A DNA stretch of 64,000 bases, from positions 62,001 through 126,000 of the forward strand of contig JABWCP010000008.1 in the NCBI GenBank assembly GCA_013360215.1, given 5' to 3'. The translations under genes were made by a program, and so were the position numbers. The DNA is from a bacterium. GTDB taxonomy: Bacteria > CLD3 > SB21. Of the stretch, positions 45,043 to 54,259 are shown piece by piece; within the stretch, counting starts at the first letter, position 1, and the number at the start of each line of letters is the position of its first letter. The notes beneath the pieces were generated by a model. The model did not search any database, had not been told where the DNA came from, and was given only the letters and a program-made list of their open reading frames with translations.

Positions 45043-45321
45043 TTATTTCAAATTTCTTTCTTTCAATAATCTTTCTAAAATTTTTGATCTGATGTTTTTC
45101 GGATCGTTAACCAACTTATAGATGAAGTATACAGGGATCAGAGTAAAAAACCCCCAGGCGTTTTTTGCAGCGCTATAAATAATAATTCCCGCGATAAACC
45201 CGACAAACAAAGCGTTATTAATGGAAAAGGATTTCATTTTTTTCGCTTCAACCAACAACTCCTGATCTGTTAGCTGAGATAGCTCTTTTTCGGCCGATTC
45301 CGACATTTTTTTTTGTTTCAT
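45043..45321 (-). CDS. Small membrane protein, unknown
   Basis: This 92-residue protein has a charged N-terminus (EKELSQLTDQELLVEAKKMKS), then two hydrophobic segments (NALFVGFIAGIIIYSA and FTLIPVYFIYKLV). The end is basic. Similar small proteins occur in Bacteroidota with no known role; I do not recognise a named family. It is isolated and marks the beginning of an AT-richer stretch. Confidence 0.55.
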   Translation of the reverse strand: MKQKKMSESAEKELSQLTDQELLVEAKKMKSFSINNALFVGFIAGIIIYSAAKNAWGFFTLIPVYFIYKLVNDPKNIRSKILERLLKERNLK

Positions 45322-45864
45322 TTTTCTTAATATTTGATGGTTTAGTGTTCAATGCGTTTGTTTATAGATATGCTTTTACAATTAAAAAATATCAAAACAC
45401 TACAAAGCGTTCAACTTCTTTGGAATTTGATTTTAAATTATAAAATAAACTTTCGAACTTTTAATCGAAAAAACCAATCTCGCAGAGACGCAAAGCTAAA
45501 TACAAATCAGAATTCTTAGCGGCTTTGCGAGAGTATTCGGTTTGTATTGCGCGACGCTTCGCAATCTTAGTCGCTCATACGTCTATTGAGAGGCCAAGGT
45601 GATGTTGTTGTGTTGCGGGTAATAGGAGCTTTGAAATGAAATCTGCTTGTATGCTTTAACTTCTACTTGTTTCAAATATTAAGTTTCGACGGCTAATTGA
45701 ACGATATTTTTTTCTCTATTACAGACTATTTAAATCAACGAAGATTGTAAAAGCTCTTGACTTTCAAAATGAAATCGAATATGATGATCCATTGTTGTTT
45801 TCTAAAAAAACTCTAAGTATTACTAAGTCTCTCGGCAGTCAGATATTAACTAATGAGGTAATCT
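45322..45864. other. Intergenic region with repeat copy
   Basis: No convincing gene is present in these 543 bases. It contains the 78-bp repeat at 45478-45555, a 12-base word AGTCTCTCGGCA (45826-45837) that recurs inverted at 47185-47196, and a GAGG site just before the ATG at 45865. Confidence 0.6.
45478..45555. repeat. 78-bp direct repeat, copy 1 (GxxExxY-repeat family)
   Basis: All 78 bases are identical to 49261-49338. The first 18 (TCTCGCAGAGACGCAAAG) differ by one base from the ends of the GxxExxY units at 42 and 649. An inner GCGGCTTTGCGAGAG forms the inverted partner, so the unit is palindromic in outline. It bounds the lipoprotein cassette on the left. Confidence 0.9.
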
Positions 45865-47158
45865 ATGAATCAGCATCGTAAAATGTGGGGGGGGGGTAGC
45901 GCTTATTCTTGGGTTGTTTTTCACTTCCTGCGAAAAATCCAATCAAACTGCATCTGAAGTGAAATCCGACAAAGGAAATCTCTCCCGGCAGGACGCGCAT
46001 CTCTATCTTGAAAATTTATCCAAACAAATTGCTCTGAATGGCAATGCCGGCTCTCTATCTAAGTCTTTGTCCGTAACGGGAACGCCCTTTCTCGCCAAAA
46101 TAGCAAAACAAGGCCATGTGGCTATTGATGAAGTGACCGACGTTTCTTCAATTATTACAGTAGAAAATCAGTTACACGAAATTCGAATGGAAGTATTCAA
46201 TCCGCAAAAGGCGGAAGCTATGTCCAAAAGCGCGGCGGTAGCTTCCGGAGATTTATATGGCGTTTATGCGGATCCGATTGATTACTACGACGGCTCCTCT
46301 GATCATGTCAACTTCCCTGTTCAGATCGTATCTGTCAATAACGGAGAGTATTCAAGCCGCGAAGAAATATGGACTGCACCTTATTCCGCTGATATTGATC
46401 AAATTGATGACGAATTTAATCAATATATCAGCTCTCTACGCGAGAATACGCCGTATCCTTTGTACGCATTGACAATAGAAAATATCGAAGAAGACCCACA
46501 AGACGGAAATTTAAATAAAAGCGCGGCGGCCGGCCCGTATCTTGGATTTGAAGGAGTATATCTTAAAGTCGAACGGGATGGGTTGACGAATGAAGAGTTC
46601 GAATTGTGGTGGACTGAGCCGGCCGTATCAAACCTCATCCACAAACGCGATATGTTCAACGGTCATCATCACACGGATGAAAGCGGGGCCAATGTTTATT
46701 TTCCGGATGTCAATCACAAAGGAAACTGGGAACAACTCGGCGATGAGTTTACTACTCCGATCCGACTGATCAGCCTAGCCGACGGCATTGTCAAAGCTTT
46801 AACTCCGTGGGAAGATGATGCGACCGCAGGTAGCATGAAACGTTTTAATGATCATCCTGAACTCTATAACCCGGTAATTGATGGTGTACAAACCGGCGCA
46901 TGGGCTGATATCAAGAAATATGATGATGCGTTTAATTGCGAAACCAATATAGTAGATGACAATGTCGGATTACACTATCTGCTTGATGGTTTTACCGGAG
47001 CAGACGAAGACGATCCGTATTCCGAAGGCGCTGTATATCGTATCTCTGCTGTGAGTATATTTAACCGGGCACCCAATGGGGTAAGATTTGAAACAAATCA
47101 AGCTTTGAATCACGATCTTGATGATATCAACTATCGTTTCAATTACTATTCGAACTAA
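45865..47158 (+). pseudogene. Surface lipoprotein gene, out of frame at a G10 tract (probable phase variation)
   Basis: ATG 45865 follows a GAGG site. Its frame enters a run of ten Gs (45887-45896) and then leaves the protein frame. If the run had nine Gs (or six, or twelve), the frame would read MNQHRKMWGG followed by VALILGLFFTSC, a perfect lipoprotein signal, joining directly to the 414-residue frame that starts at 45914. The rest is intact and has no recognised family. It is rich in acidic residues, with FEGVYLKVERDG in the middle and FNRAPNGVRF near the end. This may be phase-variable expression by slippage or a sequencing indel. It is first in the cassette between the 78-bp repeats. Confidence 0.75.
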
Positions 47159-47223
47159 TAATTTATAATTTTGAATCAATCGGTTGCCGAGAGACTGATT
47201 TATTTAAAATTAACGGGACATGT

Positions 47224-48156
47224 ATGAAAAAATTAATCATTTGTTTGTTTTTCCCTTTGGCGATGTCCTGCCAATCGTGTTATAAAGAATATAATACAGA
47301 CTCCCGCCTTCAGGAAGAAAGGGATATCGTATTGAGCGTTTTAGCTCCGGACACGTCTAATGGGTTCATTCGGGAAAATGCCATCGAAGTTTTTGTGGGT
47401 AAGATCGTACCTACGGATATTCATAATAAATATTCCGTGTATGGTATGCAGGATTCGCTATTAAAAGAATTGATGATCAATACCCGGCAGTTTTACATCG
47501 CTTATTACAAATACGATCCCAACGCCATCGTCTCCATTGAAGGTAATGGTCAGAATGTTATTTTGGAATATACGGATCGTGGAATATACAGAGATATAAA
47601 TCGTAGCCTCAAAATCAAACCCTCCGCTCGGTACAAATTAAAAGTAAAAAAAAAGGATGGTCGAGTTTTCACGTCTGAAACAGTAATTCTGAATACTTTA
47701 TCAATTCAAAATGACTTTTCAGATACTGTATTGATCAAACCTTATCGAGAAGCCGGTTTGTTTTATGCAGATACAGTATTACTTAAATCAAGTACTTTGC
47801 TTAATGCAATTTATTATGTGTTTCAAGAGAAATCTAGTAATATTTCATTTTCGGTAAGCACTTATACATTCCAAAACAATGCTTATGACGCTGTAATATT
47901 CACTAAGAGTGAATTTGATACGACCCGAATAGACTTTGTTACAGTAAATTATGAATTCCGCGCCATAGATAGCGCATACGGCATGTTTCACCAGCCTCAC
48001 GGGCATAGTATGACAGCCGAATTTGGCGATTGGGATATTACCCTTTACGATATCCCCATCGAAAAACGCTCTAATATCAAAGGAAAAAATGTTGTCGGCG
48101 TATTTGGTAATTATTCCGCCGATCGAAAAAAAGTAACTTATAAAGCAGATTGGTGA
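47224..48156 (+). CDS. DUF4249-like lipoprotein
   Basis: The protein has 310 residues. A lipoprotein signal ends in FPLAMSCQSCY, so the Cys at about residue 16 is lipidated. The first strand motif RDIVLSVLAPDT and the repeated beta pattern through to KVKKKDGRVFTSE resemble DUF4249 proteins, which often sit beside TonB-dependent receptors. No receptor gene is nearby. It starts 66 bases after the preceding gene and ends 5 bases before the barrel gene. Confidence 0.6.
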   Translation: MKKLIICLFFPLAMSCQSCYKEYNTDSRLQEERDIVLSVLAPDTSNGFIRENAIEVFVGKIVPTDIHNKYSVYGMQDSLLKELMINTRQFYIAYYKYDPNAIVSIEGNGQNVILEYTDRGIYRDINRSLKIKPSARYKLKVKKKDGRVFTSETVILNTLSIQNDFSDTVLIKPYREAGLFYADTVLLKSSTLLNAIYYVFQEKSSNISFSVSTYTFQNNAYDAVIFTKSEFDTTRIDFVTVNYEFRAIDSAYGMFHQPHGHSMTAEFGDWDITLYDIPIEKRSNIKGKNVVGVFGNYSADRKKVTYKADW

Positions 48157-48160
48157 TTTT

Positions 48161-48691
48161 ATGAAAAAACTTATCCTTGTCTTACTTTTCAGTAGTATTT
48201 CATTGCAAGCGGTTGCTCAAGAAAATAACCGGGAACGTCCAAATATTATAATCGGAGCGGACGTTTCACCCTTAAGCCGTGGTTCCGGCACGGAAGATCA
48301 TTTTTTCATAGCCGGTAATTATCCTATTAACCAAAAAATCCATGTCGGTCTGAGTTATGGTTTTCTCGCGAAAGATGCGGTTTCGATCAATCACGAAAGA
48401 CTCCACCAAATCGGCAGTACCCTATGTTATCGTCTTGGACAATCGGGAAGTTTCCGGTTTTTTGCTAAGACGGATCTCAGTTTTTTTTATAAACCTGATG
48501 CCCAAAAGCTAATAGATAAGAGTTTCTTCAGGCATACCGTGGGTGGAGGAGTATGGACTCGACTGACGAACCGTTTTTTTCTGAATACAGAAATAAATAT
48601 TGGTGGTTTTTTCTATGGTCGCAATGAAGCCGTCAAATATCAATTTTATAATGCCGCTGACATAAAAGCAGGTATAGGGTTTCAGTTATGA
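48161..48691 (+). CDS. Small outer-membrane beta-barrel protein A
   Basis: The protein has 176 residues. The signal peptide ends near residue 20 (LQAVAQ). The mature part consists of alternating strands such as KIHVGLSYGFLAKDA and FRFFAKTDLSFFY, and ends ADIKAGIGFQL with the C-terminal hydrophobic residue typical of barrels. It is a paralogue of the next gene: both share an FFKTD(x)SFF strand, an FFRxTxGxG segment and a GFYYG/GFFYG strand. The stop overlaps the next start by 4 bases. Confidence 0.75.
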   Translation: MKKLILVLLFSSISLQAVAQENNRERPNIIIGADVSPLSRGSGTEDHFFIAGNYPINQKIHVGLSYGFLAKDAVSINHERLHQIGSTLCYRLGQSGSFRFFAKTDLSFFYKPDAQKLIDKSFFRHTVGGGVWTRLTNRFFLNTEINIGGFFYGRNEAVKYQFYNAADIKAGIGFQL

Positions 48692-49197
48692 AAAAAATTA
48701 TATTTTTTCTTCTACTATCCTATGCCGCATCAGCATTTTCGCAGGATTTGGGATGGCAGAGAGTTCGTTTGATCTGCGGCTCTGCGTGGTCATTTACATC
48801 CGGTGACGAATATTTATATACGACTATTCAAATTCCTGTTACAAAAAAAATATTTGTCGGGCTTTGTGGAGGATATCGGCCTCAAGATGTAAAAACCGTC
48901 CATGCGGATTTTACTGTGGGTTACGACTTGGTTACATCAGGACCCAACCGGTTATTTTTTAAAACAGATGGTTCTTTTTTCGTACGGGAAGGCAGTTTTA
49001 TTTTTGACGGACGTTTTTTTCGTCAAACAATAGGATTAGGCTACACATCGTTCATTCTTAAAAAAGTAGTTATAACGACAGAAGTAGCCTTTTTGGGATT
49101 CTACTATGGCAGTCGGAAGGATCCGCCACCGAGCAAAAGACATCCCTCAGTTTTTGGCGCCGGTGAGTTAAAAATAGGCATAGGTTATAAGTTTTAA
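48688..49197 (+). CDS. Small outer-membrane beta-barrel protein B
   Basis: The protein has 169 residues. Signal peptide to about residue 19 (AASAFSQ). Like protein A it has strands KKIFVGLCGGYRPQD and LFFKTDGSFFV, then FFRQTIGLGY and GFYYGSRK, and ends ELKIGIGYKF with a terminal Phe typical of outer-membrane barrels. The overlap with protein A and shared pattern indicate a tandem duplication. The two may form a matched pair. Confidence 0.75.
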   Translation: MKKIIFFLLLSYAASAFSQDLGWQRVRLICGSAWSFTSGDEYLYTTIQIPVTKKIFVGLCGGYRPQDVKTVHADFTVGYDLVTSGPNRLFFKTDGSFFVREGSFIFDGRFFRQTIGLGYTSFILKKVVITTEVAFLGFYYGSRKDPPPSKRHPSVFGAGELKIGIGYKF

Positions 49198-49260
49198 TTC
49201 ATTTTGTTTTAGAGTTATTTTCCATGCCATTTATCAATACGCTTTACAAAGCGTACGTAA

Positions 49261-49338
49261 TCTCGCAGAGACGCAAAGCTAAATACAAATCAGAATTCTT
49301 AGCGGCTTTGCGAGAGTATTCGGTTTGTATTGCGCGAC
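49261..49338. repeat. 78-bp direct repeat, copy 2
   Basis: Identical over 78 bases to 45478-45555, and same orientation. Scattered similarity continues beyond (TCTTAGTC in both). It closes the cassette of four surface-protein genes. The distance between copies is 3783 bases. Confidence 0.9.
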
Positions 49339-49389
49339 ATCCCGTAGTCTTAGTCACGCACGCATTATACCGAAGATCACAACGATCAC

Positions 49390-49410
49390 ACCACGGGGCT
49401 GTGGTTTTTT
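49390..49410 (+). terminator. Probable intrinsic terminator after the cassette
   Basis: ACCAC and GTGGT form a five-base stem with a six-base loop and are followed by a run of Ts to 49410. It lies about 190 bases after the last barrel gene, beyond the repeat. Confidence 0.5.
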
Positions 49411-49433
49411 AGAACAGAGATTCAAACCTGTAT

Positions 49434-49733
49434 TTAAACCCAAATCATAGTTTTAATATTTTTATTCAGCTCAAGTTTCTCTTTTTTTCGAATTTCGGAC
49501 TTGAGCGGAAGTATGTACGTTTTGTGTTTGGTGTCAAACCATATCGCAGTTTCCCATTCCGTATTTCCGATTTTCGCCGTCGCTTTCAGTCGTCCCCAAC
49601 CCTCTTCCTGCCGCTTAAAGTTTTCTCTAATTTCTTTGGCCATTTTGATCGGCAGAGAAACAAAGTGCCAACCGTTGGGTGAAGGATGTTGCCAGGTTTT
49701 GGCTGAAAATTCGTATTTGATTTTACCGTTCAT
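49434..49733 (-). CDS. DUF1905 domain protein
   Basis: This 99-residue protein has KYEFSAKTWQHPSPNGWHFVSLP, then GWGRLKATAKIGNTEWETAIW and TYILPLKSEIRKKE. This is the DUF1905 fold, found alone or fused to YdeI-like domains. Function unknown. It stands alone on the minus strand, next to the repeat and terminator. Confidence 0.8.
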   Translation of the reverse strand: MNGKIKYEFSAKTWQHPSPNGWHFVSLPIKMAKEIRENFKRQEEGWGRLKATAKIGNTEWETAIWFDTKHKTYILPLKSEIRKKEKLELNKNIKTMIWV

Positions 49734-49897
49734 AGTCTGATTTCGATTAGGGTATAAGATATATGCTGACGATTTTGGGTTTGGTGATCGCGCGAAGGTT
49801 CAAAGCACCCATCGTAAAATGAATCCATAGAAGACCGGATAACAACCGACACAAACCGCCGTATTAGATCAATTCTGATTCTAAAATATCTATGACT

Positions 49898-50785
49898 TCA
49901 TTTGCAGATTATATGAGGGTCATTGTATGTTTTTTTACCGATCCATAAATCATGAGGTAATACATCCCATATCAAGTGCAAATGTCTGGCTTGAACATCA
50001 TCTATATCGCCCTGATATTCCCAAAATCCATAATCAAAAGTACCTTGATCCGGATGCGAAACAACTAAATCACCATTAGTATAAACGCACTGACAACCAC
50101 TATTCTTACCTGTGCCTCGATATGAATTATTAAAAAGTCCATGATAAAACCAACCTTTTATTCCTTCTTTTACCCAGGTATTACCCTCACAGTCTTTACC
50201 GTTTTCCGGTTCTTTCATCGGGCACTTATTATATGAATTTCTGCCCAAATCGCCGCTCTTTTTAAGATGATATACATTTACGGTAAAATCACCGCTATTA
50301 TTCGAATAGTCTACATCATTAATTTCAAAAGAAATATTTCCTGAAGTGTCTGAAAAAAAATACAGACACGGTAAATAGTTACCGTCCGTCAGCTTTGCAA
50401 AATCTACCAACTGATAATAAATCGGATGGCGAAACAGTGAAATGGTTGTCATGCCATGATCTTTTCCGGCAACCAATGTAACTACCGAACCGTGTTTGTA
50501 GTTATACTTATTTTGCTTTGAGTATCCTGAAATGCCGTCACCATTGGTAAGGCCACCGTCCGAGCCAAGATGTATCGCACCTAAAACTTCAATGAAGACA
50601 AAATCTCCTCGCTCAACCGAAATACCCGTTTCAATCGGTACGCCAGAACTGCCATTTATTTGAAAAGAGTGCGTTTGGTAGTTTTCATTGGACAATCCTT
50701 GCACATGTAAAAGTACTCTTTTTTGATGAGCACAGGATGAAAGTGTCAAAATAGACAAATAGAGAGTAATGATCTTTTTCGTCAT
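49898..50785 (-). CDS. Lipoprotein of unknown function with Cys-rich C-terminal part
   Basis: The protein has 295 residues. The lipobox is LTLSSC at residues 13-18. The N-terminal half has beta-sandwich character (GVPIETGISVERGDFVFIEVLGAIHLGS-like layout of a galactose-binding or LecA/PA-IL type domain). The C-terminal part has Cys in NKCPMKE, GKDCEGN and GCQCVYTNG, and ends HLHLIWDVLPHDLW. No family recognised with confidence. A surface or secreted carbohydrate-binding role is possible. The gene is AT-rich like its neighbours. Confidence 0.55.
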   Translation of the reverse strand: MTKKIITLYLSILTLSSCAHQKRVLLHVQGLSNENYQTHSFQINGSSGVPIETGISVERGDFVFIEVLGAIHLGSDGGLTNGDGISGYSKQNKYNYKHGSVVTLVAGKDHGMTTISLFRHPIYYQLVDFAKLTDGNYLPCLYFFSDTSGNISFEINDVDYSNNSGDFTVNVYHLKKSGDLGRNSYNKCPMKEPENGKDCEGNTWVKEGIKGWFYHGLFNNSYRGTGKNSGCQCVYTNGDLVVSHPDQGTFDYGFWEYQGDIDDVQARHLHLIWDVLPHDLWIGKKTYNDPHIICK

Positions 50786-51157
50786 GCAGGTTTCGTTGAA
50801 TTTATATTATAAGAAAGCAGTTATATCAAAAAATTAAAACCTCTGGCCTGCATATTGCGTTTGTAAAAAATGGATGATATAAAAAATCGGTTCGCTATAT
50901 ATAAATTGGCAATTTCTTTATACAAAAAATAGTTCAATTTTTGTGAGATTAACTGTAAAATTTTTCCCGGCATCTTTTTTGAATGCACTGAAATCTGTCA
51001 GTTATCTCCATTCCGCAAAGGATTTCGGCTCATAACTTTCTTATATAGTTACGTCGAATTTTTTTATCCAAAAAACTTGGATTCGTAATAAGAACCGTTA
51101 AATTTATAGCATTCATCTATTGAATCCCATCACGAGCAAGCCCACAGGAGAAGCATT
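50786..51157. other. AT-rich intergenic region before acs
   Basis: No gene is seen in these 372 bases. The leader for acs ends with AGGAG at 51146-51150, eight bases before ATG 51158. No operator could be named with confidence. Confidence 0.6.
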
Positions 51158-53068
51158 ATGAATACCGGCAACAATAAACCCATATCCAATCAGGAAATGT
51201 ACCATCCTTCCAATGACGTCATCGCCAATGCGCATATCAAAGATTATGAAACGCTGTACCGACGTTCCGTCACGGACCGCGAAGGTTTTTGGGCCGAAGA
51301 GGCCGGAAAACTCGAGTGGTATAAATCGTGGGACCGCGTACTCGATGACAGTAAAAAGCCTTTTTACAAATGGTTTACCGGCGGTAAAACAAACATCATT
51401 CTCAACGCGATTGATCGGCATTTGAGAGACTGGCGCCGAAACAAATTAGCCATCATCTGGGAAGGCGAACCCGGCGATGTGCGAACCTATTCCTATCATG
51501 CACTCAATCGCGAAGTATCCAAGTTTGCCAACGTCCTCAAAAGCATGGGCGTACGCAAAGGCGAAATCGTGACGATCTATATGCCGCAAATACCGGAACT
51601 TGTTTTCGCTATGCTGGCATGCGCCAAAATCGGCGCTGCGCACAGCGTGGTGTATGGCGGCTTTAGCGTGGAAGCATTGGCCGCTCGGATCGAAGATGCT
51701 AAGAGCCGCGTACTCGTTACGGCCGACGGCGGATGGCGGCGCGGAAAAATCAACGATCTCAAAACCATCGCCGACGAAGCCATCAAACGTTCCCCCACGA
51801 TCGAGGTATGTATCTGTGTCAAGCGCACCGGCCATGAAGTGCGCATGGAAAACGATCGCGATTTCTGGTACCACGACCTGATGAGTTTGCCCATCGCCAA
51901 TCCCAAGTGCCCTACCGAAGTCATGGACGCCGAAGATATGCTTTTCATCCTTTACACGTCCGGTACGACCGGGAAACCCAAAGGTTTGGTGCATACGCAC
52001 GGCGGCTACTCCGTATATACATCCACGACCCACCGGTACGTTTTTGATATCAAAGACGAAGACCGCTGGTGGTGTGCCGCCGATCCCGGATGGATCACGG
52101 GTCACAGCTACATCGTCTACGCGCCGTTGATCAACGGTGCGACGGTCATGATGTACGAAGGCGCACCCAATCATCCGTACCCCAACCGCTGGTGGCAGAT
52201 CATCGAAAAATACGGTATCAGCATTCTCTACACTTCACCCACGGCGATCCGCGGTCTGATGCGGTTTGGCGAACAATGGCCCAAACGTCACGACCTGAGT
52301 ACGCTCCGGCTGTTGGGGTCGGTCGGCGAGCCGATCAATCCCGAAGCGTGGAAATGGTATTATCGTAATATCGGACAAGAGCGCTGCCCGATCATGGACA
52401 CGTGGTGGCAGACAGAGACCGGCGGCTTTATGGTAACACCGCTCCCGGTAATTCCGCTCAAACCCGGCTCCGCAACAAAACCCTTTTTTGGAAATGAAAT
52501 CGCCGTCGTGGATGATCACGGCAAAGAAGTCGCGGCAGGCGAAGAAGGTAAACTGATCATCAAATCACCGTGGCCGGGTATGGCACGTACGATCCTCGGA
52601 GATCCCGCACGCTTTGTGGAAACGTATTGGAAAGAATTTGAAAAACAAGGTTGGTACAAAGCGGGCGATTCGGCCCGTCTCGACGAAGACGGCTATCTTT
52701 GGGTGATCGGACGCATTGATGACGTGATCAAAGTCAGTGGATATCGCCTCGGAACGGCCGAAATCGAAAGTGCGTTAGTAAGCCATCCGGCTGTCTCGGA
52801 AGCTGCGGCTATCGGGCTTCCGCATGAAGTCAAAGGTCAAGCTATATACAGCTATGTGATCCTGCGCGCCGGACAGACGCCGAGCAAAGAACTCGAAGAG
52901 ACGCTCAAAGAACATGTCGCCAAAGAAATCGGTCCGATCGCGCGGCCGGAGAGCGTTACGTTTCTGGATGTGCTGCCTAAAACGCGCAGCGGCAAGATCA
53001 TGCGCCGCGTACTCAAAGCCCGCGCTTTGGGCTTAAATGAAGGCGATGTGTCCACGTTAGAGGAATAA
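51158..53068 (+). CDS. acs: Acetyl-coenzyme A synthetase
   Basis: This 636-residue AMP-forming enzyme activates acetate to acetyl-CoA. Signatures in order: KLAIIWEGEPGD, YGGFSVEALAARI (CoA site region), YTSGTTGKPKG P-loop, WWCAADPGWITGHSY, DTWWQTETGG, YKAGDSARLDEDGY hinge and KTRSGKIMRR, whose Lys is the usual acetylation site. A clear AGGAG precedes ATG 51158. Length is as expected. It is monocistronic. Confidence 0.96.
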   Translation: MNTGNNKPISNQEMYHPSNDVIANAHIKDYETLYRRSVTDREGFWAEEAGKLEWYKSWDRVLDDSKKPFYKWFTGGKTNIILNAIDRHLRDWRRNKLAIIWEGEPGDVRTYSYHALNREVSKFANVLKSMGVRKGEIVTIYMPQIPELVFAMLACAKIGAAHSVVYGGFSVEALAARIEDAKSRVLVTADGGWRRGKINDLKTIADEAIKRSPTIEVCICVKRTGHEVRMENDRDFWYHDLMSLPIANPKCPTEVMDAEDMLFILYTSGTTGKPKGLVHTHGGYSVYTSTTHRYVFDIKDEDRWWCAADPGWITGHSYIVYAPLINGATVMMYEGAPNHPYPNRWWQIIEKYGISILYTSPTAIRGLMRFGEQWPKRHDLSTLRLLGSVGEPINPEAWKWYYRNIGQERCPIMDTWWQTETGGFMVTPLPVIPLKPGSATKPFFGNEIAVVDDHGKEVAAGEEGKLIIKSPWPGMARTILGDPARFVETYWKEFEKQGWYKAGDSARLDEDGYLWVIGRIDDVIKVSGYRLGTAEIESALVSHPAVSEAAAIGLPHEVKGQAIYSYVILRAGQTPSKELEETLKEHVAKEIGPIARPESVTFLDVLPKTRSGKIMRRVLKARALGLNEGDVSTLEE

Positions 53069-53293
53069 TCGAAAACGGTTTAGTGCATGGCGATAAAGTT
53101 TTGGGGTAGGAAATTAATATTTGAATTACAGATTTCCGGATAGAGCGTAGGGACGGTTCGAGGACTGATGAGAATGCCGAATATGATGCAATAACTTTCG
53201 TTAAAATCGTATTAGACACGAAATATTCGTGTTAATCAACCATAGAATTACACGTACGATCAAAAGGGGTTTTCAGTTTACAACTCACAGTTC

Positions 53294-54259
53294 TTATAAG
53301 TTTATCATCCAGTCACAAATAGCCGTAAGTTGATCGTCATTTGTCAAATTAGCGGTACCGTTCAACGTGCCTGTTTGAAGTTGTTTGTATATCTCAATTG
53401 CCATTGCATTTTCGATAGCGGCGCCGATAAAAAAAGTTTGTGGATTCAATTTTTTCTTTTTAAAACTTGTCCGAATTCTATTGAGTGCTGAGTTTGCAGT
53501 TTTCCAATGCTCATCAGCACCCGCTGGATCAATACCTCCTTTTAATTCTCCCAACGCAATGAATTTGCCTGGTTGACGAATGATGGATTGATTATCGTCT
53601 TTTAATTCTTCTACCTTCGCCTGAAGGATTGAGACGTCAACGTTTTTATTCACCAACGGAATATTAGTATTAAGCACCATAAGACGATCTTGATTCTTTT
53701 TCCAGTAGATTGCTTTGATGCGTTTCTCAACGTTGGCATCCTCTTGAGGTTTATCGAGCCAAGTATTTGTATGGCTATCTTTCCATTTGTATTTGATACC
53801 TGAAAGATTGAAAACTGAAATCAGGGATCTTAAAAACTTTCTTTCGCCAAGGGAACCAGCAAGATTTCTCGCTTTACCTCCAAGTGCATCGCCCTTAGTA
53901 AGTAAATATCGGTATACCAATTCGTCAATGAATCCTTTCCCTGCTGGCTCTAGAAATTTCTCAATCAGACCATTGATAGCAATAGTTCTGTCATCATCAT
54001 TCAAATAATTCAATGATTTATCAGAAAGGCCCGACGCAGTAAGTAGTCCAGCCCTTAAATCTTTTACTTTCAAAAGATCTTTTGGTTCTTTCACTTGTGA
54101 AGACAATGCTTTCAACGCTTTCGCTTCTTCGATGTAGGGAACGGCAATGTAGTTTTTCTCTAACGCCATTGCGATAAAGCCTGCCCGGGTTTCTTCTTTT
54201 GAAGTGATTAAATCGACAGCAGATTTAATGATTGAGTTTTTTATTAGTTTTTTTGCCAT
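53294..54259 (-). CDS. Type II restriction endonuclease, AvaI/BsoBI-like
   Basis: This protein has 321 residues from ATG 54259; a longer start at 54271 adds four. The C-terminal core holds LGELKGGIDPAGADEHWKTA, whose Glu-Leu-Lys gives the ExK of a PD-(D/E)xK nuclease; an upstream Asp in NKNVDVSIL may complete it. The whole resembles AvaI/BsoBI enzymes that cut CYCGRG. The start lies inside the end of the methyltransferase gene, as expected for a coupled pair. Recognition site is not certain from sequence. Confidence 0.72.
   Translation of the reverse strand: MAKKLIKNSIIKSAVDLITSKEETRAGFIAMALEKNYIAVPYIEEAKALKALSSQVKEPKDLLKVKDLRAGLLTASGLSDKSLNYLNDDDRTIAINGLIEKFLEPAGKGFIDELVYRYLLTKGDALGGKARNLAGSLGERKFLRSLISVFNLSGIKYKWKDSHTNTWLDKPQEDANVEKRIKAIYWKKNQDRLMVLNTNIPLVNKNVDVSILQAKVEELKDDNQSIIRQPGKFIALGELKGGIDPAGADEHWKTANSALNRIRTSFKKKKLNPQTFFIGAAIENAMAIEIYKQLQTGTLNGTANLTNDDQLTAICDWMINL

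Noticed and set aside
44944-45625. GTTGCGGGTAAT word at the phosphoesterase end and again near 45615
   Set aside because: The 12-base match is short and alone, so a duplication could not be supported.
45914-47158. Taking the TTG at 45914 as the true start of the lipoprotein
   Set aside because: It would begin in the middle of the signal peptide just before the lipobox; the upstream ATG with the G tract explains the gene better.
49224-49412. 62-residue plus-strand frame
   Set aside because: It is created by the 78-bp repeat (SQRRKAKYKSEF is the translation of the repeat) and has no ribosome binding site or family.
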